A stretch of 13,714 nt of DNA from positions 1 to 13,714 of the forward strand of contig SYAB01000071.1 of the NCBI GenBank assembly GCA_005787665.1, in the 5' to 3' direction. Below the pieces are notes generated by a model that had not been told where the DNA came from, did no database searches, and saw nothing but the letters and a program-made list of their open reading frames with translations. Below are positions 13,512 through 13,714 of this stretch, piece by piece. Numbering within the stretch: position 1 is the stretch's first letter; every line of letters starts with the position of its first letter. The translations under genes were made by a program, and so were the position numbers. Source of the stretch: Actinomycetota bacterium. Its GTDB lineage: Bacteria; Actinomycetota; Actinomycetes; Mycobacteriales; Mycobacteriaceae.

Positions 13512-13517
13512 AGGAGG
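13512..13517 (+). promoter_or_regulatory. whiB2: whiB2 ribosome binding site
   Basis: AGGAGG lies 6 nt before the ATG at 13524. It is the strongest Shine-Dalgarno before an intact gene here and fixes the whiB2 start, in contrast to the several leaderless-type starts elsewhere in the window. Confidence 0.85.
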
Positions 13518-13523
13518 GCGGAC

Positions 13524-13714
13524 ATGTCTTATGAGCAATTCATCGGCGCAGTAGGGTCGCCGCACATTGCTTCCGGTTTCGCGGGAACGGGATCGCTGGC
13601 GCGGGCGCACTTGAGCGTCGTGCCGGATCTGATCGACGGCCCGCTGACTCCGGATGATCCGCTGTGGCAGGAGAAGGCGCTGTGCGCCCAGACCGACCCC
13701 GAGGCGTTCTTCCC
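13524..13714 (+). CDS. whiB2: WhiB2 (WhmD-like) Fe-S transcriptional regulator, N-terminal part, 3' end outside window
   Basis: The first 63 codons of a WhiB-family protein: cytoplasmic [4Fe-4S] regulators that bind the primary sigma factor. WhiB2 (WhmD of M. smegmatis) is needed for proper septation. It starts MSYEQFIGAV and runs through a variable N-terminal extension to LSVVPDLIDG (30-39), then DPLWQEKALCAQTDPEAFFP, the start of the WhiB core. Cys54 in ALCAQTDPEAFF is the first of four cluster cysteines; the other three, and the GVWGG-type turn, lie beyond the edge. The MSYE start and the ALCAQTDPEAFFP segment match remembered WhiB2. It is divergent from fbiA, as in M. tuberculosis. Its leader contains a candidate LexA box. 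Confidence 0.95.
   Translation, partial: MSYEQFIGAVGSPHIASGFAGTGSLARAHLSVVPDLIDGPLTPDDPLWQEKALCAQTDPEAFF

Overview
The window reads as a chromosomal segment of a mycobacterium, probably a fast-growing Mycolicibacterium-type species. It is GC-rich, uses many GTG starts, and carries recognisable mycobacterial genes: fadE25-like, birA, an LCP ligase, TIGR03089, rmlD, wbbL, manB, fbiB, fbiA and whiB2. From memory, the right two thirds (TIGR03089 to whiB2) follow the Rv3268 to Rv3260c neighbourhood of M. tuberculosis in flipped orientation. The species call is inference.

Layout. 1-279 is the 3' end of an acyl-CoA dehydrogenase, convergent with birA (281-1093, minus). 1253-2320 (minus) is an alpha/beta hydrolase of the hormone-sensitive-lipase type. 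Across a 103 bp gap with unusual homopolymer runs it is divergent from a small secreted hemophore-like protein (2424-2885). 3001-3992 is a dead IS110-family transposase gene with an in-frame stop, a frameshifting internal deletion and loss of a catalytic acidic residue. A strong hairpin (4130-4164) separates this debris from a minus-strand operon read right to left: LCP ligase (7407-5887), TIGR03089 protein (5887-5171) and a CDF-like membrane protein (5174-4194), each pair overlapping by 1 to 4 bases. Across 67 bp the plus-strand operon rmlD-wbbL-manB (7475-10331) runs with 3 to 4 base overlaps. It meets head-on a second minus-strand operon, fbiA-fbiB-NUDIX (13250-10313). A 273 bp divergent regulatory region precedes whiB2, which runs off the right edge.

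How the genes fit. RmlD makes dTDP-rhamnose, WbbL places that rhamnose in the galactan linker unit, and the LCP protein is of the type that joins finished arabinogalactan to peptidoglycan, so the two divergent operons around 7440 share one cell-wall pathway. ManB supplies GDP-mannose. FbiA and FbiB complete coenzyme F420. WhiB2 is a Fe-S regulator tied to septation.

Most worth a second look: a near-perfect mycobacterial LexA (SOS) box before whiB2; a 30 bp in-frame tandem repeat inside fbiA; a translationally coupled trio of LCP ligase, a protein resembling a truncated adenylating enzyme, and a CDF-like protein lacking the usual metal ligands; and a repeated TANNNT plus 6-8 nt architecture suggesting leaderless mRNAs. 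I found no CRISPR array, tRNA or rRNA. No wholly new system is demonstrated; the coupled trio is the best candidate for undescribed biology.
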